A DNA stretch of 64,000 nucleotides from CAZXEU01 sp965207385 (GCA_965207385.1 CBDBLZ010000018.1:162370-226369); one strand, 5' to 3'. Counted from the first letter of the stretch, positions 1 to 9,174 are shown. The notes: generated by a model not told the origin, from the letters alone. A program made the numbers and translations.

Positions 1-559
1 GCCGACGGTCACACCTCGGTGCCGCGAGTGCTTGTGCGGCGCCGACTGGCTGATTTCGAGGTGGCGAGCGATCTCGCGTAATCTCAGCATCCCCTTCCGG
101 TAGATCGATGCTGCGGCTGTAGCTTTATTCCTCGCTTGGTTTGACAATCCTCTGAGAGGTCCGCCATTTCGTCCGCGGCACGCCGGCTCGTGCACCCTCA
201 TGGATCAGATCGCGCTCGAACGCTGCCATTAAGGCAAAGGTCTTGACGATGAGCCGGCAAAGAGAGCTGGTCGCGTCAATGGGGTCGTTCAGGCTCTTCA
301 GGGCCGCACCCCGTTCCATGAGCCGATGCATCGGCGAGACCAAGTGTCGGAGCGATCGCCCCGGCCGATCCAGCCTCCATATGTCGACGTCGTCTCGCTC
401 CCTCACCCATTCCCGCAATCGGGCCAGTTGGGACTGCTCGGCGTTTGCGTCGCAGCCGCGTTTCCGAAAGATCTTCTTGCTCGCTTCTTGAACTAGCGCA
501 TCGAGGTAAAGGACCAGGCTCGGCCACCTTGTCGCAACGCGGGCATAGCCGTGTTTCAT
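1..559 (-). pseudogene. Decayed serine recombinase (resolvase/invertase)
   Basis: The reading frame from the ATG at 557-559 keeps the resolvase/invertase skeleton: GYARV near the N-terminus, WRLDRPGRSLRHL in the middle and AAFERDLIHE before the DNA-binding end. It is dead by two criteria visible in the sequence. First, the catalytic serine of the usual R-V-S-T motif is replaced (RVAT), and the DDQ that normally follows is lost. Second, the frame stops at 125-127, while the C-terminal helix-turn-helix (IYRKGMLRLREIARHLEIS) continues in another frame at about 10-124, so a frameshift separates the two parts. The family normally cuts and rejoins DNA at res or inversion sites, usually within Tn3-type transposons or plasmids. 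It marks the accessory segment. The element it belonged to cannot be named from this window. Confidence 0.85.
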
Positions 560-877
560 CAATGCAGTGAATTTGCGAAGCTCATCTCCGGGCGAGGCAA
601 GGGCAGTACTGCTGGGACGCAAACCGGGTACAACCAGCTGCGGCTGAGCAGCACGGACTGATCGACGCTAAGCCGGTCTCAGTCGATAACCGGTGGAAGT
701 GGACGGATGCTGTATGCCGCCTGGCTGCTACCGTATGGAATGCTCATCCGAGGCTGCCGGAAGCCACTGCTTCGGCTGTGGCGCTGTACAGGGGACACGG
801 ACTAATTCGGCCCGCGGTCGGCCAGCATCCGGCAGTCTTGGGTCAGCGAGAATTCTTTTTCCGGAGGATTCGTAACT
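560..877. other. Intergenic stretch without a recognisable gene
   Basis: About 320 bases lie between the recombinase remnant and the WD40 gene. Open frames here are short and have no family motifs. I saw no tRNA fold, no clear promoter and no terminal inverted repeat that would define the lost mobile element. Confidence 0.5.
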
Positions 878-3082
878 CTACCGCACTACCACCACAGGGC
901 GAGTAACCCGGCCACCATCCAGCATTAGAGTGAGAAAATACACCCCGCTGAAAAGATGATTCGTATCGAATCCAATTGAGTGACGGCCCGCCCGCTGTAC
1001 GCGGTCTACGAGCTGCGAAATCTCCCGCCCTTGAAGATCGTGCACTACTAACCGCGCCTCGGTCTCTTCGGGCAGCAGATAATCGATACCGATGATCCCA
1101 CGGGCGGGATTCGGGAAGGATTCCAGCTCCAGGAGCATCCCGGGCCTGTCCCCTGAACTTGACTGAAGATCCGATGGCGGTGGCAGAATTCCCGCAACAT
1201 CCCACATCCAGACCACTCCGTCGATCGATATCGAAGCCAGGCGGGTCGCGTCGGGTGAAATCTCGATACCGAGCAGCTCGCCTGAATGGTCAAAGCGGGC
1301 TACCTCGTCTCCTGAGGCGATTTCCCATAGACGTACCGTCCTGTCTTCAGATCCGGAAGCCAGGTATGCACCGTCGGGCGAGAATGCAACAGAATTTATC
1401 AATCCTGTATGGCCAGAGAGCCTTGCTGCCTCAGTCCCGGTCGAAATGTCCCACAGGCGCACCGTTCCATCCAAAGCCCCCGAAGCCAAATGCGATCCAC
1501 GAGGAGAATACGCCAGGGCAACAGATTGGCTTGCAAGGGCTAGTCCTCCGAACCTGACTACTTCGTTCCCGGTAGCGATTTCCCACACGCGTATCGTGGC
1601 GTCCCGGCCCCCCGAGGCCAAGTGCGTTCCGTCAGGAGAAAACACGACAGAGCTCACTTCGTCGGTGTGGCCTTCAAATCTTGCTTCTTCAAGTCTTGTC
1701 CTGGTGCCCCAAAGGCGCACGGTCTGGTCGTGAGACCCGGAAGCCACACGCGTACCGTCGGGCGCAAATGCAACGGCTGTAATCCATTCCGCATGGCCCG
1801 TGAACCTGCCGAGTTCATTGCCGGTGGCGACCTCCCACAGTCGCACCGTTTCATCGAATGCCCCCGAAGCAATTAGCGTACCGTCGGGCGAATACGCCAC
1901 GGCATTAATGACGTTTGTATGGCCGGAGAGCTTCGCCATCTCGGTCCCCGCAGCTGTGTCCCAAACGCGGACGTTGAAGTCTCGAGACCCCAGGGCCAAA
2001 TGTGCGCCGTCGGGCGAAAACGACAGGGAGCGCGGCAATCCAGCATTAGTTGAGAGCCGGGCCAGCTCATTGCCCGCCGCGGCATCCCAAATACGCACGG
2101 ACATATCGTATAAGCCTGATGCGAGGCGTGATCCATCGGGCGAAAAAGCCACGGAAAATACCGTGGAGGAAGGGCCCTCGAACTCGGTCTTTTCGAGTCC
2201 GGTTGCAACGTCCCACAGGCGTAAGGTACTATCCCGAGTAGTTGATACCACGGTTCCATACCGAGAACCTGATGCCAGGTACGTCCCGTCCGGAGAATAT
2301 GCCAAGGACCAAATCGGTTCGGTATGGCCCTGTAGCCTGCCAACCTCAACTCCCGCGGCAATGTCCCACAGCCGGATCAATTCATCCGTTGCTCCGGATG
2401 CCACGTGGGTTCCATCCGGAGAAAACGACACTGCATATATCGGATAGTTATCTGCAAACCTGAGAATTTCATTTCCTGTGGCGATTTCCCAGAGTCGCAG
2501 TGTGCCGTCATCTGATCCGGAGGCAATGCGTGTCCCGTCAGGCGAAAACGCTATGGCGAGTACAGAACTCGCGTGATTCTCAAACCGGGAGACCTGACTT
2601 CCCGTGTCTACTCTCCACACGCGTACCCATTCTTGTCCTCTACCAGAGCCATCTCCGCCACCTGCAGACGCCAGATGCGTTCCGTCAGGGGAAAACGCAA
2701 CGGCATCTACCCAGTCTCCGCGGCCGAATTCGGCTACCTGACTTGAGGTAGCAATCTCCCAGAGCCGCGTTGTTCCATCGCCAGACCCAGAAACCAGGTG
2801 TCTCCCGTCGGGGGAAAAAGCGATACTGTTCACCCAATGCGTGTGGGCTTCGAACCTGGCAATTTCATGCCCCGACGAGATATCCCAGAGCCGGATCGTA
2901 CGGTCTTTGGATGCCGATGCCACGTGCGTTCCATCGGGCGAATACGCGACAGAAAGAACCTGGTGCGTGTGGCCGTCTTGGCTGCGCCACAGCAACTGTC
3001 CAGCCGCCGGCACGGACAGGAGTGCCCCGAATACCAGTGCAATGCCGACAGGTCCGCACCAATGAAAAGCACACCTATACAT
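878..3082 (-). CDS. Secreted WD40 double-propeller protein with T9SS-type C-terminus
   Basis: The predicted product has 734 residues. The start at 3082 is chosen because it begins a signal peptide (MYRCAFHWCGPVGIALVFGA, cleavage near VPAAGQ); the frame stays open further upstream. Fourteen WD40 repeats follow, each with an AFSPDG-type turn and an RLWD/RLWE strand, which would make two seven-bladed beta-propellers. The last 80 or so residues resemble a type A sorting domain of the type IX secretion system (FPNPARG, GVYFLTL, final VVVVR), so export to or across the outer membrane is inferred. No enzyme domain is visible; propellers of this kind usually bind proteins. Repeat 6 carries an insertion (SRYGTVVSTTRDS). 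No partner gene is adjacent: 636 bases without genes lie upstream. Confidence 0.88.
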   Translation of the reverse strand: MYRCAFHWCGPVGIALVFGALLSVPAAGQLLWRSQDGHTHQVLSVAYSPDGTHVASASKDRTIRLWDISSGHEIARFEAHTHWVNSIAFSPDGRHLVSGSGDGTTRLWEIATSSQVAEFGRGDWVDAVAFSPDGTHLASAGGGDGSGRGQEWVRVWRVDTGSQVSRFENHASSVLAIAFSPDGTRIASGSDDGTLRLWEIATGNEILRFADNYPIYAVSFSPDGTHVASGATDELIRLWDIAAGVEVGRLQGHTEPIWSLAYSPDGTYLASGSRYGTVVSTTRDSTLRLWDVATGLEKTEFEGPSSTVFSVAFSPDGSRLASGLYDMSVRIWDAAAGNELARLSTNAGLPRSLSFSPDGAHLALGSRDFNVRVWDTAAGTEMAKLSGHTNVINAVAYSPDGTLIASGAFDETVRLWEVATGNELGRFTGHAEWITAVAFAPDGTRVASGSHDQTVRLWGTRTRLEEARFEGHTDEVSSVVFSPDGTHLASGGRDATIRVWEIATGNEVVRFGGLALASQSVALAYSPRGSHLASGALDGTVRLWDISTGTEAARLSGHTGLINSVAFSPDGAYLASGSEDRTVRLWEIASGDEVARFDHSGELLGIEISPDATRLASISIDGVVWMWDVAGILPPPSDLQSSSGDRPGMLLELESFPNPARGIIGIDYLLPEETEARLVVHDLQGREISQLVDRVQRAGRHSIGFDTNHLFSGVYFLTLMLDGGRVTRPVVVVR

Positions 3083-3718
3083 TCTGAGAGCCACTACGAT
3101 CGACAGCCCGTAAGCTTTGTCGAATGATCCACTATGGCGACAGCAAGCCACCTTGCACGGGCTAGTCGTGCCATTAACGGGCAAAGATCCGCATGAGGCT
3201 GCCGGCCAAATGATAGAATTGGAATTTCGCAAAGATGTACAAATTACGCTTACTACGTTGTCAGGTTGCGCGCGCGGGTCGCGATGGCCCAGTCGGATGT
3301 CCAGGCTATGGCCTGAGTCACAAGGGCCCTAGTCGCCCATTGATCCTTTACGGCCTCTGAGCAGTTCCGGGACGGTCAGGGCGACCGTCGGATGCTCTGG
3401 AATTGCTACTGCCGCGCGAGGCTGAAAGGTTGGGGCTGCGGCGCCATGGCCATGCGCCGGCAGGCAGAATGATTGCGGGCGCCTTCAGGGCGGTGCTGGG
3501 AGATTTCTGGCCCTTGACTGCATGTGGCCCGATTCCGAATACCGGACACAATATCAATCCTTCGCCCAGGAATTCGGTGGACGCCATAGTCCTTTTGATT
3601 CGCAGGGCCGGGCAAGCACGCTCTGCCCTGTATTTCACGGGCTCAGACAGGCAGATATAGCTGAGCTCCACGATCCTTCTGTCGAACTGTGAACCGGACT
3701 GCTCAATTTGGGTCCTGC
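3083..3718. other. Gene-poor intergenic region upstream of the WD40 gene
   Basis: This 636-base stretch contains only short frames with no recognisable motifs. On the minus strand, a CATCTTTGC at 3229-3237 resembles the -7 element (TAnnTTTG) of Bacteroidota promoters and could serve the WD40 gene. No -33 partner at the right distance was found, so this is only a weak lead. I saw no RNA gene. Confidence 0.4.
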
Positions 3719-4567
3719 CTACGCCCTTACTTCAATCAGCAAGCGGCAATGGTCGCTGGCTCCCCATTCTTCGGGTTCATTCATTGCCCGCACGGAAATT
3801 CCTTCGTGAAAGCCACGCGACGCGAAAGCGTAGTCCAGCTGCGTCTTCGCGGTTGCCGGGCTTTCTCTAGTTGAGTAATACGTCGGGACATTCTTCGTAT
3901 CAGGCTGAAGATCGGCATGTAACGATACAGCCGGACGCCCATGCGGCAGTTGCGGACCAAGAAACTCCAGCCCGAGAGCCTCCATGCGCGTCCAGACCGT
4001 ACGCTCGCGCTCCGGAAGCGAAAGCCTGCGGCCAATCGCACCGTAGATCATATTCAGATCGCCGGCAGCCAGAATCCTGTGGCTTGCAGGATTAGTATCA
4101 CCAATGAATGCCGACAGGTCCGAGATAATCCGATGTGCCGAGCTGTCCGCGCATCCTACTTTCCACTTGCTAGCGGTGCTAGGGTGTGGCCTTAGCCAAC
4201 GAGCGTACATGGACACTGCCACGAAAGGTCTCTGGTCGCTATCGCGCGGTGTTACCTTCGCTGCAGCAATCGTGCCGATGCCGCTGACGCCTATACTGCC
4301 TTCCGCAAGGTCGCTGATCGGAGGGACTTGCCGGTAAGGTTGGACTTCTACGTGGTCGGAGAGCTTTACAACGAGCGGCCAGCGATCGTAGAGCTGCCGG
4401 TTCCAGAAGACTTGATCGTCGAACTCCAGATTGCCCGACAGATCTTCCGGTGGACTTCCAGTCTCCTGCAGAAGCGCAACGTCGACTGCGCCGTCGTGCG
4501 CCATTTCCTGGAGCGTGCGCCAAGGCTCCTTCCTTCTGCCGATGTTCCAGCTAACAACCTTTATCAT
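3719..4567 (-). CDS. Endonuclease/exonuclease/phosphatase (EEP) family protein
   Basis: The 282-residue product matches the EEP fold along its length: VVSWNI near residue 5, LLQET near 35, AAGDLNM near 168, QLDYAFAS near 245 and a SDHC motif near the C-terminus. These supply the Asn, Glu, Asp-x-Asn and Asp-His residues that bind metal and catalyse phosphodiester cleavage in this superfamily. The substrate cannot be told; relatives cut DNA, RNA or small phosphoesters. No signal peptide is seen, so a cytoplasmic role is likely. It lies 61 bases downstream of the TPR ATPase on the same strand and is probably the last gene of that operon. If the operon is a defence module, this would be the obvious effector, but that is inference from context only. 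Confidence 0.85.
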   Translation of the reverse strand: MIKVVSWNIGRRKEPWRTLQEMAHDGAVDVALLQETGSPPEDLSGNLEFDDQVFWNRQLYDRWPLVVKLSDHVEVQPYRQVPPISDLAEGSIGVSGIGTIAAAKVTPRDSDQRPFVAVSMYARWLRPHPSTASKWKVGCADSSAHRIISDLSAFIGDTNPASHRILAAGDLNMIYGAIGRRLSLPERERTVWTRMEALGLEFLGPQLPHGRPAVSLHADLQPDTKNVPTYYSTRESPATAKTQLDYAFASRGFHEGISVRAMNEPEEWGASDHCRLLIEVRA

Positions 4568-4628
4568 CCGGCGGCGTCGCTTGCGCGACCAGGATCGTTG
4601 CCCGCATCACCAGTCCTCAGCGTGGAAT

Positions 4629-7307
4629 TCAAGGTACGTTACTCGATTCCTCCGGACGAAGGCTCGAGAATAAATAGGATATCACTTCGTTCAGTTCAAC
4701 CGCTGGCAACCTGGCTTTCTCTATGTCTTCACGCATGTCACCGGCAACCGCGAGAACCTCGCCTGGAGCGCGAACCTCTTCGCCTGCCTCCTGTCGAAGG
4801 GCTACGACTGCAGGGAACAGCGCAACCTTGCGAGATTCGTCGCTCGAGAGAATCCTTAGCAGGGCACGCGGGTCTACACCCGCACCGACAAGCTTGATCA
4901 GAATCTTCAGGATTTCTCGCATCGAAGTTTCGTTATCGGGCTCATATTTGGAATAAAGCACTCGAAACGTGTCCAGAGTATCCTCGACGCACCCTTCAGC
5001 AATTTGTAACCGGATCTTGACTACCAAGGACTTGACGCTCCAAGCTTGCAATTCCGGGTTCTCTGCGGTGTCGACGCATTCAACCAATTCATCAAGGGTT
5101 GCCAGGGCGGACTCCGGGTTGCCCCGAATGTGAAGCGCTACACCTTTTGCCATCAACAGGTATGCAGCCAGCCGTTGCAGCGCTACTGCCACCGCGCTGC
5201 TGAAATCCGCCCGATCCAGGGAGTCGATTAGCTCAATGCCAGTATCAAGAGTCAATACCGCTGAAGTGAGTTCACTAGTGCAAAAGAGAGTTATGCCTTT
5301 GTTGGCAAGGGCATAGGCTACGCGAAGCTGTAGCATGGGCGCCATGGCGGTACCGAATCGCTCGATGACCTCGTCGAAGGCAGCCAGGGCGCGTTTCAGC
5401 TTGCCTTGGGCCAGTAGCACGCCCCCTTTGCCGATCAGGGCCTGAGCAACCATTCGTTGCAGTTCCTCGATGTCTGCTGTGCTGTAGCGTCCGGTGACTT
5501 TCTCGAAGGCGGCTAGGGCGCACTCCAGCTTATTCTGGGCCTTTAGCAAGTAGCCTTTGGTGCTAAGGGATTCAGCAACCGAAAATTGCAAATCCGGGCT
5601 GTTTGCGCTTCCGAAGCGCTCAATGATACCCTCGAAAACAGCTAGGGCGGGCTCCAGCTTGCCCTGATCCATTAGCACTCTTCCTTTGCCGCGTAGGGCT
5701 TCAGCTACCGAGTTTTGCAGCTGCGGGCTATTTGCGTTTCCGAAGCGTTCGATGACTTCGTCAAAAGCTGAGGCGGCGGACTGCAACTGCCCCAGTTGGT
5801 GCAGCGCCGCTGCCTTATAGACCAATGCCCATGACAAGGTCGATTCCCGCAATCGAGAAGGATCGGGATATTGGGAAGCCATGTCTTGATCCACGAACCT
5901 GACCACACTCTCGTACTCGCCCTTCCTGAAGGCTGCCATGATTTCCGCCAGGAGTCGCCTCTGCCTGGTCGGCATATCCTCATCGGGGGTACGCTCGATC
6001 TCGGGACAATGAATCTCGCCATGGATGGCAGCGAGTCCCGGCATCTCGGCCAAAGCTCTGTCGAGGCCCGCCCGTATGGCGGGTGAATCAGATGCCTCTG
6101 CAATCAATGCATGAAGCAGTTCTTCTTGTTCTTCTTTGGTGTAATACGCCGCCATGCAGCGAATCAGGCCCTGCACAACGGTCGCTTCATCTCGGTCGCG
6201 TCGCAGCTTGTAATAGATGCTGTAGAGAGGTTCGGCCGCTTCGTACGTCCGTTTCCGGCCGCGCCCGTTCACTTTCACCATTCCCCGGTCATGTAGCCTC
6301 TTGAGCATGGTTGACACCACACGTATGTCCATACGCACCCTGTCGCTGATCTCACTTGGTGACGACAATTGCCAGAGATCGATGACCGCTAAATACACAC
6401 GCCGCTCGGTCTTGCCAAGCGCTTCGAGGTGCCCGCGAAAGTACTCCGTATGATCATCGATAAGGAGCACGAGCTCTTCCATCAACCGGCGTATAGACTT
6501 GTGCCGGGCAAAGCCCGCCATTATCACCAAGAGCCTGGGACTGCCTCCCGTCAGGATTTCAAGTGGGCGCATCTCTCGCCCGCTCACGCTATCCCCGCTG
6601 ACGACAATCCAGAGGCGTCGGCACTCATCCGTATTCAAAGGTTTCAGGTCGATGATCCGGAAGAGTTCGAAATAAGGTAGCTCAGCGTCAAGAAGTTCTT
6701 TGAAACGGCTTGTGGCCGAGCCAACAAGCATTACCTGGGGTTCAGTCTGCAATACCTTGCGAAGCTTCCAGCCGAAATCCTTGTCCACGTCTTTGGAAAG
6801 CGCCTGAAGGTTTTCGATCATAAGCACGAGCTTGCGGCCCAGGCGATCCGCCGCGTCCAGAACAGCGAGTCGGGCATGATCCTCCAATTCAGGATTACGC
6901 CACAGCTTGCCTAAGGCGGCATGCCTGGTTCGCAATTCCCGTGCCAGATGGTGCTCCGTTCGCTCGCATTCTTTGGCTAGATGAAAAAGGGTTTCGAGCC
7001 AGAAGTCGGCCATGTTGAAAATCTCCTGACTCTCTTCCATGAAGCGAACCGGCAGGAGAGCGGCGGAGAACTCATCGTTTTCGCGCAATTCCGCTGCAGC
7101 GCGAGCCAGGAGCATGGTCTTTCCCCGGCCGCGGGGGGCGACGATCAAGGTGTGTTGACAAGATGGTGATTCGACGTTGCCGCGAAGGACGTTGAGTACT
7201 GTCTCTAATTCGTGATTTCGAACCACGAACTGCTCGATCACTTCATCGTCAGACAGGAACGTCCCGGGATTGAACTTTCGGATGCGACGGTCCTTGTCCT
7301 GGCTCAT
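4629..7307 (-). CDS. AAA/STAND-like ATPase with winged helix and TPR-like repeats
   Basis: The 892-residue product has an N-terminal ATPase: Walker A APRGRGKT at 57-64 and a Walker B-like strand LVLMIEN at 160-166, in which Glu stands where Asp is usual. A sensor-like VGSATSR follows at 195-201. Residues about 310-350 form a winged-helix segment (SSPSEISDRVRMDIRVVST). The C-terminal half is helical repeats, including three exact-length 43-residue copies at 522-650 built around LQxSVAEAL and QGKLexALAxF. The layout (NTPase, winged helix, repeat sensor) is that of STAND-type signal ATPases, where the repeats sense a ligand or partner. Its ATG overlaps the stop of the upstream ATPase by 4 bp (ATGA), so translation was probably coupled to it. 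The ligand and pathway are unknown. Confidence 0.82.
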   Translation of the reverse strand: MSQDKDRRIRKFNPGTFLSDDEVIEQFVVRNHELETVLNVLRGNVESPSCQHTLIVAPRGRGKTMLLARAAAELRENDEFSAALLPVRFMEESQEIFNMADFWLETLFHLAKECERTEHHLARELRTRHAALGKLWRNPELEDHARLAVLDAADRLGRKLVLMIENLQALSKDVDKDFGWKLRKVLQTEPQVMLVGSATSRFKELLDAELPYFELFRIIDLKPLNTDECRRLWIVVSGDSVSGREMRPLEILTGGSPRLLVIMAGFARHKSIRRLMEELVLLIDDHTEYFRGHLEALGKTERRVYLAVIDLWQLSSPSEISDRVRMDIRVVSTMLKRLHDRGMVKVNGRGRKRTYEAAEPLYSIYYKLRRDRDEATVVQGLIRCMAAYYTKEEQEELLHALIAEASDSPAIRAGLDRALAEMPGLAAIHGEIHCPEIERTPDEDMPTRQRRLLAEIMAAFRKGEYESVVRFVDQDMASQYPDPSRLRESTLSWALVYKAAALHQLGQLQSAASAFDEVIERFGNANSPQLQNSVAEALRGKGRVLMDQGKLEPALAVFEGIIERFGSANSPDLQFSVAESLSTKGYLLKAQNKLECALAAFEKVTGRYSTADIEELQRMVAQALIGKGGVLLAQGKLKRALAAFDEVIERFGTAMAPMLQLRVAYALANKGITLFCTSELTSAVLTLDTGIELIDSLDRADFSSAVAVALQRLAAYLLMAKGVALHIRGNPESALATLDELVECVDTAENPELQAWSVKSLVVKIRLQIAEGCVEDTLDTFRVLYSKYEPDNETSMREILKILIKLVGAGVDPRALLRILSSDESRKVALFPAVVALRQEAGEEVRAPGEVLAVAGDMREDIEKARLPAVELNEVISYLFSSLRPEESSNVP
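5358..5744 (-). repeat. Three tandem 129-bp coding repeats (43 residues each)
   Basis: Within the TPR ATPase, residues 522-564, 565-607 and 608-650 align without gaps, and a fourth copy begins at 651. The shared positions are FGxANSPxLQ, VAEAL, KGxxL, QGKL and ALAxFexxIER. They read as helix-turn-helix TPR-like units. The first two copies are the most alike, which suggests fairly recent duplication of one unit. Confidence 0.75.
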
Positions 7308-8548
7308 TGCGCCGCCCCCGAGCTATGATCCTTATTACTGCTATCATCAAGGGGCAAGTAGTGGCCTCTAAAGCGCAGTGCCCACCACTCTTTCAGCAAG
7401 CTAAAGGAGAAGCGGTAGCCTTCATCATCCGAGACGAGATATCCGTCATGCGTGAGGACATCGAGAACTTCATCAATGCGCTCTCGTGTGTTCTCCACGA
7501 TCCTGCCATGTTCTCGCTCAAGGGCTACGCGGGCTTTCCATGTAAACACGCCCTGGATGGCTGCTTCGGCCAGGATCACGTCAGCAATCGCATAGGTCTC
7601 CTCGGTCAAGGCGTCATGAAGCCTCAGTCTATAGTGGTCAAGATCGGCCTGCCCCGAAGGGCCAAGAAGCTCGGTGCGATACACGGTATCGACGTGCTGT
7701 ACTAATACTTGCTCTAATTCGCGCATAGCAGCGAAGTCATGCAGACGCGCGAAGAAGGACTGGACATGGTGCGGAATGCCAATCCCCAGTGTTTCATAGA
7801 CAGCTTCGGCTACTCCGCTTTCAATATGCAGCCCGTTGTAGTGGGCAAGGCGCTCAAAACATCCGATGCAGGTTTCCCGGTCCCACGGTCCGAGTCGATA
7901 GGAATAGAGGTGGTTGATCCTGTCAGCAATGCCCAGTCAGCGAACAAGGGGCTCAAGACCGATGCTGCCCGATACGATGAGAACAGGTCCGTTTTGGCCG
8001 AGCTGCTGAAGTTCTCCTCGCAGCCAGCTCAAGAACTAGTCCACCCGTTGGGCTCCCCGATCATGATCCAGCAATCGTTTGAGGAATATTGGCAGCTCGT
8101 CAATGACCAGGAGCACTCGCTGCTCCTGGTCCGCGCAGTCTCTTAGCAGATTCCTGCCATGATGCTTCCAGTTTCCGGAATCGATTCCGGCCCGAACCTT
8201 GACGCGAAAGGCGGATATGCCGACTTCCTCGACCCTGTCTTCGAGCCACCGGCCCATTCCGCCCATAAACTGTCTAACGGGCGACCGGGCCGCATGGGCC
8301 GCGTCCGCCATGTCGGCAATCACATCCTCCGGACAGGCTGCTCCCTCCGCGTCACAGAAGAGAAATGTCCAGCCATCATCCTTGAGCAGTCGGCCGAGCT
8401 CTCGCGTAACGCTTGTCTTGCCCATGCGCCGCTGACCTGTCAGCAGCACGTGGTTGTGGTCCAGAATCCGCCTTTTCAATAGTTTCAAGTCGGCCTCACG
8501 ACCAAAGAAGTCTTCGCCGCTTACCCAGCGGCCGGTAGATGATCTCAT
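7304..8548 (-). pseudogene. AAA ATPase interrupted by two in-frame stop codons
   Basis: One continuous frame of 414 codons runs from the ATG at 8546-8548 to the stop at 7304, broken only by TAG at 8036-8038 (codon 171) and TGA at 7937-7939 (codon 204). Walker A is GQRRMGKT at residues 38-45 and Walker B is VLLVIDE at 145-151. Sequence between and after the stops stays protein-like (VLIVSGSIGLEPLVR, then INHLYSYRLGPWDRE), and the end has a winged-helix-like segment with FSLLKEWW. The stops fit single changes of GAG (Glu) and CGA (Arg). The family is the F-x-GRE archaeal-type AAA ATPase group. It heads the operon and shares ATGA with the next ATPase. It is probably inactivated recently; stop readthrough is possible but unsupported. 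Confidence 0.88.
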
Positions 8549-8574
8549 GGTGCACGGTGATGTGAATTGATTAA

Positions 8575-8603
8575 AATATAATACACAACAATTCTGTTGT
8601 CAA
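8575..8603 (-). promoter_or_regulatory. Sigma70-like promoter of the ATPase operon
   Basis: On the minus strand a perfect TTGACA (8598-8603) is followed by a 17-base spacer and TATATT (8575-8580), about 27 bases before the ATG at 8548. This matches the general sigma70 consensus far better than the TTTG/TAnnTTTG type expected in Bacteroidota. The region is strikingly AT-rich compared with its surroundings. No Shine-Dalgarno site is obvious before the ATG. Confidence 0.65.
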
Positions 8604-8618
8604 CATATTTGTTGTGTA
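8582..8618. promoter_or_regulatory. Inverted repeat (probable operator) over the -35 box
   Basis: Perfect 10-base arms TACACAACAA (8582-8591) and TTGTTGTGTA (8609-8618) are separated by 17 bases. The dyad centre falls at about 8600, inside the -35 box. A smaller dyad, GTTGTCAAC, lies at the centre. The geometry suggests a dimeric repressor that would block RNA polymerase. No regulator gene is adjacent, so the binding protein is unknown. Confidence 0.6.
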
Positions 8619-9174
8619 AATAATCGGTCCTGGTCTGTGCTGCAGCGGCAGCGGTGGCCCGATGCAGGCGTATCGCATGGCACTCTTAGCTTTCGTCGCA
8701 ATAAGACGGGTCCAGACGCATTGTACACCGCCTCGTCGGTGCTTTAACGGCGTTCAGAGGACCGCCTTCGCTGCCTCATGGCCTGCAATTGGGGCTAACG
8801 GACCATTTCCGGTGCATGCGTGCGCCGCCTGGCTGTGCGGGCGGCCATGCCAGGCCGTTTCCGTCCCTACGATCACTCATTGGGGCAGCACGAGCACAAC
8901 CAAAGGGCCCCCTGATTCAATCGGTGCAAGCCGGTTAAACCCCGCCATTTGGAGCTCCTTGCGAAAAGTCAGGGCTTCTGGCATGGCGCTATGGCGACCT
9001 TCGCCGTGCGCAGCTTCGCTCGAGGGCGCTTTGGATCGCGCTGGATGGCCTCTCTAGCAGCGCCTGCGGGTTGTATTGCTCTGCGTTGAGATTTACCCAG
9101 CCGGGCGCGGCTCTTATTCGGATGCCTGGAGCCAATCTGCTTCCGCATGTCAGGGATTGGCTCAGCCTGACCCT
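8619..9174. other. Intergenic region between the ATPase operon and chrA
   Basis: About 550 bases hold no gene I can support. A 35-codon minus-strand frame at 8877-8984 (ending in PLVVLVLPQ) looks protein-like but matches nothing I recognise. I saw no tRNA, repeat or attachment site that would mark an island boundary. Confidence 0.4.

Noticed and set aside
5358..5744. A CRISPR-like repeat array
   Set aside because: The repeats are 129 bp, back to back, coding and without spacers.
7304..8548. A frameshift as the cause of the split ATPase
   Set aside because: All three segments are in the same frame (offsets divisible by three), so nonsense codons, not a frameshift, break it.
8877..8984. A 35-codon minus-strand frame ending in PLVVLVLPQ
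   Set aside because: It looks protein-like but is too short, with no known match and no neighbour to support it.
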